DNA of 64,000 nucleotides from Polaribacter ponticola (GTDB taxonomy: Bacteria; Bacteroidota; Bacteroidia; Flavobacteriales; Flavobacteriaceae), in NCBI RefSeq assembly GCF_026191475.2, contig NZ_JAOSLC020000003.1, positions 1,891,001 through 1,955,000 on the forward strand, in the 5' to 3' direction. A program made the position numbers and the translations under genes. The notes beneath the pieces are model-generated. The model ran no database searches. It saw nothing but the letters and a program-made list of their open reading frames with translations, and was not told where the DNA came from. Positions 1 to 8,390 of this stretch are shown here, piece after piece. Numbering within the stretch: the stretch's first letter is position 1; the number at the start of each line of letters is the position of its first letter.

Positions 1-1484
1 TAAAGTAATTTTAAAAATTCCAATCTCATAAAAATAAATGGAGTTACTTATAAAAGACTTTTCTTCTTGGTTACAAGGCATGCTTTTTATTTTAATAGCA
101 TATCATACCATTTCTTTTTTTTACAAAGGATAAAAGTTTTGCTATTTACGCTGGTTATTTGTTTTTAATAACCATTTATCTAATTCCTAGAACTAATAAT
201 GAAACCTCTACTTTTATAAATAAACATTATCGTACTATTTTTCTTGATTTTAATTGGGTGATTCAAATTTGGTATTGGATGCTGTATACCTGGTTTTCAA
301 TCTACTTTTTAAACCTTAATATTAAAGATAAAAAACTTGCAAAACAGATAACATCTTATATTCTAATAACCACAATTGTAAGTACACTCTTTTTTTAATA
401 GATTTATTTTTTTAGATAAAGCTTATATAGGTCGTTTTTTCATCTTTCTTTTTACACCAGTTTCTTTAATTATTGCTTCTTTTTTCTTGAGAGCAATGTA
501 TCGTTTTAAAGATAAAATTAATAAATTTTTTGTTATAGGTTTTAGTTTCTTTTTAGGTTTTTCTGTGCTATCACTTGGTTTTTCTGAGATAAATAGAAGT
601 GCGTTTAGCTTTTTAAGGCCTATAGATATATTTATGATTGGTATTATGTTAGAAGCAATAACTATTTCTATAGGTTTGGGTTATAAGTATCATATTTATA
701 GACAAGAAAGAGATAATTACAACACACTTTTAATATCAGAATTAAAGAAAAATGACATTCTAAAAGATCAGTTAAATGAAAAACTATCAGAAAAAATAGA
801 GAGTCATAAAATTGCAGCAATACACGTTTTACATGAAAAACAATTAAATGAGCTAAAGTTAACTAGTTTATTAAGCCAAATGAATCCTCATTTTATATTC
901 AATGCTTTAAACTCTATAAAGCTATATATTATTAATCATGAACCTAAAATTGCAGCTTATTATTTAAATAAGTTCTCTAAACTAATTAGAAAAATTTTAG
1001 AAGCTTCTTCTGCTAAAGAAGTAACCTTGCAAGAAGAATTAGAAACAATGGATTTATATATGACTATAGAAAATATTCGTTTTTCTGATGAAATAGATTT
1101 TAATATTAAGGTTAATGAAAAATTAAATTTAACTTCTATTAAGTTACCTCCATTAATTATACAGCCTTTTTTAGAAAATGCACTTTGGCACGGGCTATCA
1201 TCAAAAAAAGTGATAAAAAAATTCTTATTTCTATTGATAAACTAGATAAAAATCACCTTCAAATAGTTATTGAAGATAATGGAATTGGCCGTAAAGCCTC
1301 CGCTAAAATAAAATCTGAAAAATCTATTAAGAGAAAATCTATAGGAATAAATTTAACCAAAGATAGATTAACAAATTTCTCTTTAACCTTAAAAAACAAA
1401 TACTCAATTATTTACCAAGATATAGAAAATGAAAACAAAAAAGCAACTGGTACTAAAGTTATTATTAAAATCCCTTTAAAGTAA
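1..1484 (+). pseudogene. 7TM sensor histidine kinase (LytS/His_kinase type), 5'-truncated by the window and frameshifted
   Basis: Membrane sensor kinase read in pieces. Bases 41-122 give a hydrophobic stretch; 126-398 continue it in another frame (KDKSFAIYAGY, as in 7TMR-DISM membrane modules); about 414-1209 hold further membrane helices, a coiled coil and the His_kinase (PF06580) signature QMNPHFIFNALNSIK with the phospho-acceptor His; 1203-1484 hold the ATPase part (EDNGIGR, then a C-terminal KVIIKIPLK). Breaks fall at T115-122, T390-396, T407-413 and A1203-1209. One extra T at each of the two T7 runs and one extra A at the A7 run restore a continuous frame. As written the gene is dead, but homopolymer miscalls are the simpler explanation. 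LytS-type kinases usually pair with a LytTR regulator; none is seen here, so the partner may lie upstream or elsewhere. Confidence 0.8.
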
Positions 1485-1497
1485 CAGTTGCTTTTTT
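1437..1497 (+). terminator. Terminator at the end of the histidine kinase
   Basis: The arm AAAAAAGCAACTG (1437-1449, inside the last codons) is perfectly complementary to CAGTTGCTTTTTT (1485-1497, just after the stop). The 13-bp stem closes a loop of about 35 nt and ends in six T. The long loop is unusual. It separates the plus-strand kinase from the convergent minus-strand gene. Confidence 0.6.
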
Positions 1498-1513
1498 AGA
1501 TCCTATAAATATC

Positions 1514-4500
1514 TTAGTTAACAACTAATTTTTTAGATACTATTCCGTTTTCTGTCTTTGCTTTTATAAAATAAATTCCTTTTGATAAATTAGAAACATT
1601 TATATCCTTTTTATCATTAAAATTCATCATTTTCAAAACTCTTTTTCCTTGTAAATTATAGATTTCAACTTGTTCAATAACCGAACTTAAAGTTTTAATA
1701 TTTAATTTGTTAGATGTTGGATTTGGATATATAATTAAATCATTATTTAAGGTTATAAAATCATCAACTGATAAAACACTAGATTCACTAGCTTTTAATG
1801 TAAATGTTCCTTGATCTGCATTTGCACTAGTACTTTTATTTGCTGATGCTTCCATCCAAACTTTTAAATAATAAACAGTTCCTGGTGTTAAATTGGTGAG
1901 AGAAATATTTAAACCACAACTTATTGATGAAGTACTTGCACAAGATTCATAAAGTGCAAATTTTAAAAGCCCACCAAAACCAGCACCTTCTATACTAAAC
2001 TCACCAGTTTGTGGCACTGTAATGCTAAACCAAACATCTGCAATTATAGTACCAGCAACACAATCTGTTGCATTAGTAAAAGTTCCGCTATTAATATCTC
2101 CAGGAGTCTGCTGGCCAAAAGTTAACGTAATTGCTTCGCTACATTCGTCATTTGCTGGTGCACAATCTATTGAATAATTGGCTGTGTCATCTTTTTGTGT
2201 AAAATTTGTGTTGCTAAAATCAACATCATCTACTTCTATACAAGTTAAGTTTGGATTCCCTTTAACATTAAATTGTTGTATTAAAGTATTAAATCCATTT
2301 TTTACATTCAAATTTTCAAGAAAATTATCATTAATAGTTACTATAAATAAGTTTTCATTTTCTCTAAAATCTAAATCTTTAAATTGATTATTATTCGCAG
2401 TAAAAGTTATTAATTTTTTATTTGAATATAAATTTATTGCTGTAAATTGATTTTCGTAAATAGATAAACCTTCTAATTCTGTTAATAAATGTACATCTAT
2501 GTTTGTAAGCGTATTTTTACCAACATCTATAGTTTTTAAATTTACATTACTAGATAAATCTATTGTAGATATTTGATTATTAGAAATATATAATTTTTCT
2601 AACAGTACATTTTTACTTAAATCGATTGCTGTAATTTGGTTATTTGCTGCATCTAATTCAACTAAATTTATAAAACCTTCTATTCCTGTTAAGTTAGATA
2701 TGTTTTTATCTTTTATAATAAGCGCATCAACATTTTCTATATCTGTTGTTAAAACTTGTCCATTAATTGTGGCATCAGAATCTATATTTTCATCAATTAA
2801 ATATTGCTCAAAATTTGTGTCTGTAATAGCAGTATAATCTCCAGCAACAAAACCACTTTCTGTAATTGTGCCAAAATCTTGCCAAACAGCTGCTGCTTGA
2901 TAATCTGTAACTTTACCTTGTGGAACTTCTAAACCAACATTAGACAGAGTTACACCTCCAAATAAATCTGGTTGTACAGATAATGGTGTTTGCCAGTTTA
3001 CTTTTACCTTGTCTAAGGCTGTACAATTTATAAAAACACCTAATCCAAAATTAGTAATAGAATCAGGAAGTTCAATTTCTTTTAAGCTAGTACAATTATA
3101 AAATGCTAACTCATCAATTTCTAAAACTGAATTTGGAATTGTTATTTCTTCTAAACTTGTACACTCATAAAATGCTGACTCATCAATTTCTAAAACGGAA
3201 TCTGGGATTGTTATTTCTAATAAACTTGTACAACCTTTAAATGTACTTTTGTCTATATGTTTTAATGCAATTGGTAGATTAATATTGGTAAGACTAATAC
3301 ACCCACTAAAAGCACTACCACCAATAAGATTTACATTATCAGAAATAGAAACATCTTTAAGATTTGTGCATGAAACAAAAGCGCTAGGACCTATTTCTGT
3401 TATGTTATCTGGTAAATTTATTGTTGTTAGGCTTATACAGTTACTAAAAGCGGTTAAACCTATAACTTTATTACTAGCAGAAAATGTTACACTTTCTAAT
3501 GATGAACAACTAGAAAAAGCGCTTTTGGGTATTGTTTCTACATTTGGCATTGTAACATCTGTTAAACTATTACATTGAAAAAATGAAAACTCTCCAATAC
3601 TTGTTACAGATTCCGGAAAATTTATTTCTTCTAATTTTATACAACTACGAAAAGCACTAATACCAATACTTTTTAGGTTTTCTTTTAAAGTGATATTTTT
3701 TAAATTCTCACAATTATCAAATATTCCAGAAGGTAATGCTATTATAGATTGGGGTATTGTAATATTTTGTAAAGCTGTACAACTATCAAACATACTTTCT
3801 CCTAAACTAGAAAGCCCATTTGATAGGTTTACTGTTGTTAAATTTTCGCAGCCCCTAAATATTAGAGAATCAAAATTAGTAATTGTATTTGGTATTGTTA
3901 CACTTGTTAAAGCACTCCTATCAAAAGATAAACTGCCTAAACTAGTTAAGGAGCTTGGAAAGTTTATTGATGTTAAATTTGCACACTCTGCAAACGCACT
4001 TTTACCTATAGAAGTTAATGAATTTGGTAAAACTATATTTTGTAAACCAGTTTTTCTAAATGTTCTTTCTTCAATAGTAGTAATTGAGTTTGGTAACTCA
4101 ATACTTAATAAACTTTCATTTTTTTCAAAAACTTGCTTTTCAATAGAAGTTACTGTATTTGGTATAGTTACACTGCTTAAAGTTGTACAACTTTCAAATG
4201 CTCTTTGCTCTATTGTTTTAATGTGAGATGGAATAACTACTGTTTCTAAAGCAGCACAACCTTCAAACATTTGTTCTGGAATTTTATCAATTTGATTGGG
4301 TAGATTTACAATATCAATTAAAGAATAACAAAAACTAAAAACTTCTTTACCAAGTGAAGTTATAGAGTTTGGTAAATTTATTTCTGTTATTGTACTACAA
4401 CCTCTAAAAACATAATCTCCAACAATAGATACATTTGGTAATATAAAGTTTTGTAAACTAGTACAAGATTGAAAAGCACCAGATTTAATTTCACTTAATT

Positions 4501-5113
4501 TAGAAGAACTATTAAAATTTATTGTTTCTAATGCATTACAATTTTCAAAAGCGTCTTGCCCTATAGAAGTTATATTATCTGGAATATTTATGTTTTTTAA
4601 CTTTTTACAAAATCGAAAAACAGCTTCATTAATAATCTCTAAATTTCCAGAAAGTGTAACGTCAGTTAGGTTTTCACAACTTTGAAATGCTCTTTCTTTA
4701 ATTGTTGATACAGAATTTGGTATTACTATCTCTGTAAGACTATCACAGCCAGAAAATGAAAATGTACTTATAGACTCTAAACTACTGGGTAAAACCAAAT
4801 TTGTTAAATTTATACAACCCGAAAATGCAGATGGTCCAATTTGTTTTAAAGAATTAGGTAAGGTTATTTGAGTTAGAGTTGTACAGTTTTTATATACATC
4901 TGTGTTTATTCTAGTAACTTTATAAGTATCTCCTTGATAAGTAACTGTAGCTGGTATTGTAACAATATCTTTACAAACAGCACTTGTAATTTGTACAGAT
5001 TTTGGATCTGTACCAAGAGATTTGTATGTAAAATCTCCAATAGTAAATGTTTGTGCTTTTAAACTAGCAATAGAAATAAATAAAGCAATTAGTAAAGTTA
5101 TTTTTGTTTTCAT
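1514..5113 (-). CDS. BspA-type leucine-rich-repeat protein with T9SS type A sorting domain
   Basis: Large predicted cell-surface or secreted protein of 1199 aa. Order: Sec signal peptide (residues 1-20, ending LKAQ); about 30 LRR_5/BspA-like repeats (about 40-735) of the form C..L..I.LP.s...I...aF..C; a short linker; canonical LRRs of the L..L.A.NN.IT.IDLS type (about 780-960); a Cys-containing beta-sandwich-like region starting ANDECSEAI (about 985-1115); and a C-terminal Por secretion signal (about 1127-1199: IYPNPTSNKLNI ... GIYFIKAKT ... KKLVVN). The last part marks it as type IX secretion cargo, which fits the sprE-like gene at 57-59 kb. It is last in a likely three-gene operon, 6 bp after the lipoprotein gene. 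BspA proteins elsewhere bind host or matrix proteins; the ligand here is unknown. Confidence 0.9.
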   Translation of the reverse strand: MKTKITLLIALFISIASLKAQTFTIGDFTYKSLGTDPKSVQITSAVCKDIVTIPATVTYQGDTYKVTRINTDVYKNCTTLTQITLPNSLKQIGPSAFSGCINLTNLVLPSSLESISTFSFSGCDSLTEIVIPNSVSTIKERAFQSCENLTDVTLSGNLEIINEAVFRFCKKLKNINIPDNITSIGQDAFENCNALETINFNSSSKLSEIKSGAFQSCTSLQNFILPNVSIVGDYVFRGCSTITEINLPNSITSLGKEVFSFCYSLIDIVNLPNQIDKIPEQMFEGCAALETVVIPSHIKTIEQRAFESCTTLSSVTIPNTVTSIEKQVFEKNESLLSIELPNSITTIEERTFRKTGLQNIVLPNSLTSIGKSAFAECANLTSINFPSSLTSLGSLSFDRSALTSVTIPNTITNFDSLIFRGCENLTTVNLSNGLSSLGESMFDSCTALQNITIPQSIIALPSGIFDNCENLKNITLKENLKSIGISAFRSCIKLEEINFPESVTSIGEFSFFQCNSLTDVTMPNVETIPKSAFSSCSSLESVTFSASNKVIGLTAFSNCISLTTINLPDNITEIGPSAFVSCTNLKDVSISDNVNLIGGSAFSGCISLTNINLPIALKHIDKSTFKGCTSLLEITIPDSVLEIDESAFYECTSLEEITIPNSVLEIDELAFYNCTSLKEIELPDSITNFGLGVFINCTALDKVKVNWQTPLSVQPDLFGGVTLSNVGLEVPQGKVTDYQAAAVWQDFGTITESGFVAGDYTAITDTNFEQYLIDENIDSDATINGQVLTTDIENVDALIIKDKNISNLTGIEGFINLVELDAANNQITAIDLSKNVLLEKLYISNNQISTIDLSSNVNLKTIDVGKNTLTNIDVHLLTELEGLSIYENQFTAINLYSNKKLITFTANNNQFKDLDFRENENLFIVTINDNFLENLNVKNGFNTLIQQFNVKGNPNLTCIEVDDVDFSNTNFTQKDDTANYSIDCAPANDECSEAITLTFGQQTPGDINSGTFTNATDCVAGTIIADVWFSITVPQTGEFSIEGAGFGGLLKFALYESCASTSSISCGLNISLTNLTPGTVYYLKVWMEASANKSTSANADQGTFTLKASESSVLSVDDFITLNNDLIIYPNPTSNKLNIKTLSSVIEQVEIYNLQGKRVLKMMNFNDKKDINVSNLSKGIYFIKAKTENGIVSKKLVVN

Positions 5114-5119
5114 ATTTTT

Positions 5120-5704
5120 TTATTTTAGTATTGGTGTTTTGTTTGCCAAAGCCAAAGCAATTTTTTTATAATCTCTGTTTTTCTCTTTTTCTATCTTATT
5201 AAATGTAGAACCTGGTGCAGTTATAGACATTGTATAGTCTTTAAATTTTACAAATAGTTCTCTTTTAGAACCTCTGTAATAAGCTGCTTGCCCTAAATTT
5301 GGAATCCATTCTGCACTTTTAGATACATTTTTACGTATTTGCCAACTTTCTACCCAAGTGCTCCCATCTACTAGTTTGTCTTTTTCTTCATAAACACCAA
5401 TAGAACCCGTAATATGATCAAATTTTTGATCTGATAATTTTACATAAAAAGAACATCTTTTATTTGCACTATTTCCTTTTATAATTGTAATATCTGCTTC
5501 ATTAACATTATACAATTTTGCTAAATGTTTTGCTGATATATAACCACATACATCTTCTATTTTAGAGAAGTTTACTTTATTGGTAAATTTTTTATTTACA
5601 AAAGAAGTATCATTAAAATTGGTACCAATTGCGCTTTTTTTATCACTAAAACAATTGGTGAATAAAACAATAGTTACAGTAAATAGTATTATTTTCTTTA
5701 TCAT
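5120..5704 (-). CDS. Lipoprotein of unknown function
   Basis: A 194-aa protein with an N-terminal hydrophobic segment and lipobox LFTNC (Cys18), so a predicted SPII lipoprotein. The mature part has a Cys near CGYIS and another in RCSFY that could form a disulfide, and many charged residues in its C-terminal half. I do not recognise a family. It lies between the DUF4412 gene (11 bp upstream) and the LRR surface protein gene (6 bp downstream) on the same strand, so co-transcription is likely. A role in the envelope is inferred only from localisation and context. Confidence 0.75.
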   Translation of the reverse strand: MIKKIILFTVTIVLFTNCFSDKKSAIGTNFNDTSFVNKKFTNKVNFSKIEDVCGYISAKHLAKLYNVNEADITIIKGNSANKRCSFYVKLSDQKFDHITGSIGVYEEKDKLVDGSTWVESWQIRKNVSKSAEWIPNLGQAAYYRGSKRELFVKFKDYTMSITAPGSTFNKIEKEKNRDYKKIALALANKTPILK

Positions 5705-5715
5705 AGCTTTTTAAA

Positions 5716-7104
5716 TTAAAATCCCATATTTTTATATTTACTTGTATTGATAGTCACGTTTTTATCAGAAATATTAGTAACTTCTATCGTAAATTTCTTT
5801 CCATTTTGAATGGTATTCATCTCTAAAACAAAACCAGAAAAATTAGGGTTGTTAATTTTCATACCCAACATTGGTAACGCTTTATTTTGAATAGGAAAAT
5901 CTTTAGAAACCCAAAAAGAAGCACTTCCTTTATCATTTGTATATTCATAATCTACTTTAACCTCTTCACATAAATAACCTATAATAGTTTTTGTGTTTCC
6001 TGTTTTTTTGTATTCAAAATCGCCTTCTTCTGGTATTTTATCACCCATATTATATTGGTCTCCCATTTGTTCTATAGATGTAGATTTTTTTATTTTCATT
6101 CCACCCATATTCATAAACATTGTCATTGCTTTTGGTGTGTTTACAATCAACATTTCTTGACCTTGCATTTCTTTAGGAGCTACAGACATTCCATAAATAT
6201 CTGGGTAATTACCAGTTAAAAACTCAACTGTTTGATGATCTCCTCTTTCATCTGTCATTTTTACTTCAATACCTTTATTAAAACTAAATGTTGATGGAAT
6301 ATTTACAGTTGGAGAAAGTTTATTTAGCATTTCTTTTTTATCATTTTCTGATAAATCATTATTTTGATTTCTATTTCCTTGCTTTTTTTCTGCTCTTGTT
6401 AATCTATATTCTGGTGATATAGTATTTATCATTCCGCTTATAGTTACTGGCGTTTTTATATAATCATATTCATCAATCTCATTTGGTTTTCGTACAGCTT
6501 TTGAAAGCGTTGCACTTCCATTAAAACTTATAGAAACATTTTTGTCTTTGTTAAAAGTTACTGTAGCAAAACCAGATTCTAAATAATAATCTTGTCCTTC
6601 ACCAGAACTCTCTCTTTCAGTTTGTTTTATTGGATCGTAACTTAATTTTAAGTTAGCTTCTTCAGGAATTTTAAATGTTTTTTTGTTAAGTGCTTCAATA
6701 CTTGTAATGTTTTTTATATCGAGAATATAACCATCAAAAACATCTACACTTACTGTAAACCAATTTCCTATTAATCGAAACTCATTGCCAGTTTTAGTTA
6801 CTTTTGTTTTATAAACTTGCGCTATCTGAACATTTCCATATTTTACAGAATGATTTATAGACGCAGATCCATAAGATTTTTTATTAGTAACTTCTTCTAA
6901 ATTATTATCCTCTTTTTTGCCTTCTAAAGTATTATCAAGAACTTTATCTGTTTCCTTATCTATCTTTTCTTCAACCTTTTGTTCTATCTTATTTTGTACT
7001 TTCTTTTTTAGTTTTTTCCAGAATTGTGCATTTGTTGGTGTTACAACAAAAGCTGATATAATTAAGAAAGTAGCAAGGGTTTTGAAATTCGTTTTTAAAA
7101 TCAT
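5716..7104 (-). CDS. DUF4412 domain-containing exported protein
   Basis: A 462-aa protein with a signal peptide (about residues 1-27, cleavage after PTNA) followed by a strongly charged Lys/Glu-rich segment starting QFWKKLKKKVQNKIEQKVEE. The C-terminal half carries the DUF4412-type pattern: MFMNMGGMKIKK, then IIGYLCEEVKVDYEY and FWVSKDFP. The family is periplasmic or outer-membrane associated in Bacteroidetes, with no assigned biochemistry. It is the first gene of the minus-strand operon with the lipoprotein and the LRR protein, and is divergent from the sigma factor gene across about 100 bp. The start ATG lies inside one copy of a repeated 12-mer (see the repeat at 7126-7202). Confidence 0.8.
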   Translation of the reverse strand: MILKTNFKTLATFLIISAFVVTPTNAQFWKKLKKKVQNKIEQKVEEKIDKETDKVLDNTLEGKKEDNNLEEVTNKKSYGSASINHSVKYGNVQIAQVYKTKVTKTGNEFRLIGNWFTVSVDVFDGYILDIKNITSIEALNKKTFKIPEEANLKLSYDPIKQTERESSGEGQDYYLESGFATVTFNKDKNVSISFNGSATLSKAVRKPNEIDEYDYIKTPVTISGMINTISPEYRLTRAEKKQGNRNQNNDLSENDKKEMLNKLSPTVNIPSTFSFNKGIEVKMTDERGDHQTVEFLTGNYPDIYGMSVAPKEMQGQEMLIVNTPKAMTMFMNMGGMKIKKSTSIEQMGDQYNMGDKIPEEGDFEYKKTGNTKTIIGYLCEEVKVDYEYTNDKGSASFWVSKDFPIQNKALPMLGMKINNPNFSGFVLEMNTIQNGKKFTIEVTNISDKNVTINTSKYKNMGF

Positions 7105-7125
7105 CTTTATAGTCTATTTTCTTTT

Positions 7126-7202
7126 AATGATTTTAAAAGCGAAAGGTTAACATTTTTTATTTATTTTTATTTTTTTGTTTACTTCTCCTTTTTAAAATCA
7201 TT
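7126..7202. repeat. 13-bp inverted repeat in the divergent promoter region of the sigma factor gene
   Basis: AATGATTTTAAAA (7126-7138) is perfectly repeated in inverse as TTTTAAAATCATT (7190-7202), ending 1 nt before the sigma factor ATG. A third copy of the core (TTTTAAAATCAT, 7093-7104) covers the start codon of the divergent DUF4412 gene. The motif is AT-rich, so chance is possible, but three copies of a 12-mer within 110 bp suggest a regulator site or translation-start structure. Confidence 0.4.
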
Positions 7203-7203
7203 A

Positions 7204-7755
7204 ATGAACAAACAGCAACTAATATTACTCTTAAAAAGTTCTGATAATAAGACGCTCGAAAAAATATATTTAGACAACAGAGATTCTTTTATCAATTTTG
7301 CCAGAAAATTTAACCTTTCTGATAATGATATTGTTGATGTGTATCAAGACGCTATAATTGTATTACAAGAAAAAGCAATTGAAGGTAAATTAGAAAATTT
7401 AAAGTGTTCTATTAGTACTTATTTATTCGGAATTGGTAAATATATGCTCTTTGAAAAAGCAAGAAAAAACAATAAAACTGTTTCTAATTTTCCTTTAGAA
7501 AATGAAGCATATAATTATAAAAAAATTGCTGATGATTTTATTGATGAAGAACCAAATGAGTTTCAAGTTTTATTGCAAAAAGGATTTACTTCTCTTGGTA
7601 AAAAATGTAAAGAGGTATTAACCCTTTTTTATTATAGAGGTTTTACTATTGATGAGATTGCAAAAAAATTAAATTATAACAATAAGAATGTTGTAAAAAG
7701 TCATAAATCGAGATGTATTAAAAAGCTAAAAGAAAATATTAATATAAAAAGCTAA
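7204..7755 (+). CDS. ECF-type RNA polymerase sigma factor (sigma-70 family)
   Basis: A 183-aa sigma factor. Region 2 spans about residues 25-95 (FINFARKFNLSDNDIVDVYQD then a STYLFGIGKYMLFEKARK-like segment). Region 4 spans about 125-180 (CKEVLTLFYYRGFTIDEIAK followed by NVVKSHKSRCIKKLKE, a helix-turn-helix). There is no region 1 or 3, as in ECF factors. It would direct RNA polymerase to a small regulon. The downstream TPR protein starts within its stop codon (TAATG), implying translational coupling, and that membrane protein sits where an anti-sigma factor usually does. Inference: the TPR protein restrains or senses for this sigma factor. Confidence 0.85.
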   Translation: MNKQQLILLLKSSDNKTLEKIYLDNRDSFINFARKFNLSDNDIVDVYQDAIIVLQEKAIEGKLENLKCSISTYLFGIGKYMLFEKARKNNKTVSNFPLENEAYNYKKIADDFIDEEPNEFQVLLQKGFTSLGKKCKEVLTLFYYRGFTIDEIAKKLNYNNKNVVKSHKSRCIKKLKENINIKS

Positions 7756-8375
7756 TGGAAGATTTAGAATTTGATAAAAATCTAAAAAAAGCAATTACTG
7801 CAACAGAAAGAAAACAGCAAAAAATGTTTCTAAACTCTGTTGAAAAAACTATAGAAAAACCTAAAAAAACAAATTGGTTAATTGCAGCTTCTATTGCTGC
7901 TATAATTGGTTTGTCTAGTTATTTTATTTTTAATAATCAGGTAGTTTCTAATCAAGAGTTGTATGCCAAAAATTTTACACCTTATGAGAATGTTGTTGTT
8001 CCAATTGTTAGAAATAATAAAGAGTTAACTACAAAAGCACTAGCATTTGCTTATTATGAACTTGGTGAATATGAAAAAGCAATTGATTTGTTTAACCAGT
8101 TAACAAGTGCAAATACTACAGAAAAGATAACTATTAATTTTTATAAGGCAAATGCATATTTAATGTTAGATAATTATACAGATGCAAAAGAGTTATTACT
8201 TCCAATAGTAAAAAACAACAAAAAAGTATGGCAACAAGAAAGCATTTGGTATTTAGCATTAACCTATATAAAACTAGAAGATATTGATAATGCAAAACTA
8301 TTTCTACAAAAATTACAACAACTAAAGTCTTATAAAATTAATAAAGTAAACGATTTGCTAAAATCGTTAGATTAA
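7755..8375 (+). CDS. Membrane-anchored TPR protein, possible regulator of the adjacent sigma factor
   Basis: A 206-aa protein overlapping the sigma factor stop by one base. Residues 1-35 are charged and cytoplasmic; residues about 37-56 (NWLIAASIAAIIGLSSYFIF) form one transmembrane helix; the rest has TPR-like helices (LAFAYYELGEYEKAIDLFNQ; YLALTYIKLEDIDNAKLFLQ). The single-pass topology with a small cytoplasmic N-terminus is that of Bacteroidetes anti-sigma-like partners, but no zinc-binding anti-sigma motif is seen. It is followed by the CHAT protein gene, giving a sigma/TPR/CHAT trio. Confidence 0.75.
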   Translation: MEDLEFDKNLKKAITATERKQQKMFLNSVEKTIEKPKKTNWLIAASIAAIIGLSSYFIFNNQVVSNQELYAKNFTPYENVVVPIVRNNKELTTKALAFAYYELGEYEKAIDLFNQLTSANTTEKITINFYKANAYLMLDNYTDAKELLLPIVKNNKKVWQQESIWYLALTYIKLEDIDNAKLFLQKLQQLKSYKINKVNDLLKSLD

Positions 8376-8390
8376 TTAAACATAGATAAA

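Noticed and set aside
3249..4226. Open frames on the plus strand opposite the LRR gene
   Set aside because: They mirror the repeated LRR codons of the minus-strand gene and have no start signals or recognisable domains.
2300..5000. Regular spaced repeats that could be taken for a CRISPR array
   Set aside because: They are degenerate LRR codons within one long frame; there are no identical direct repeats and no cas genes.
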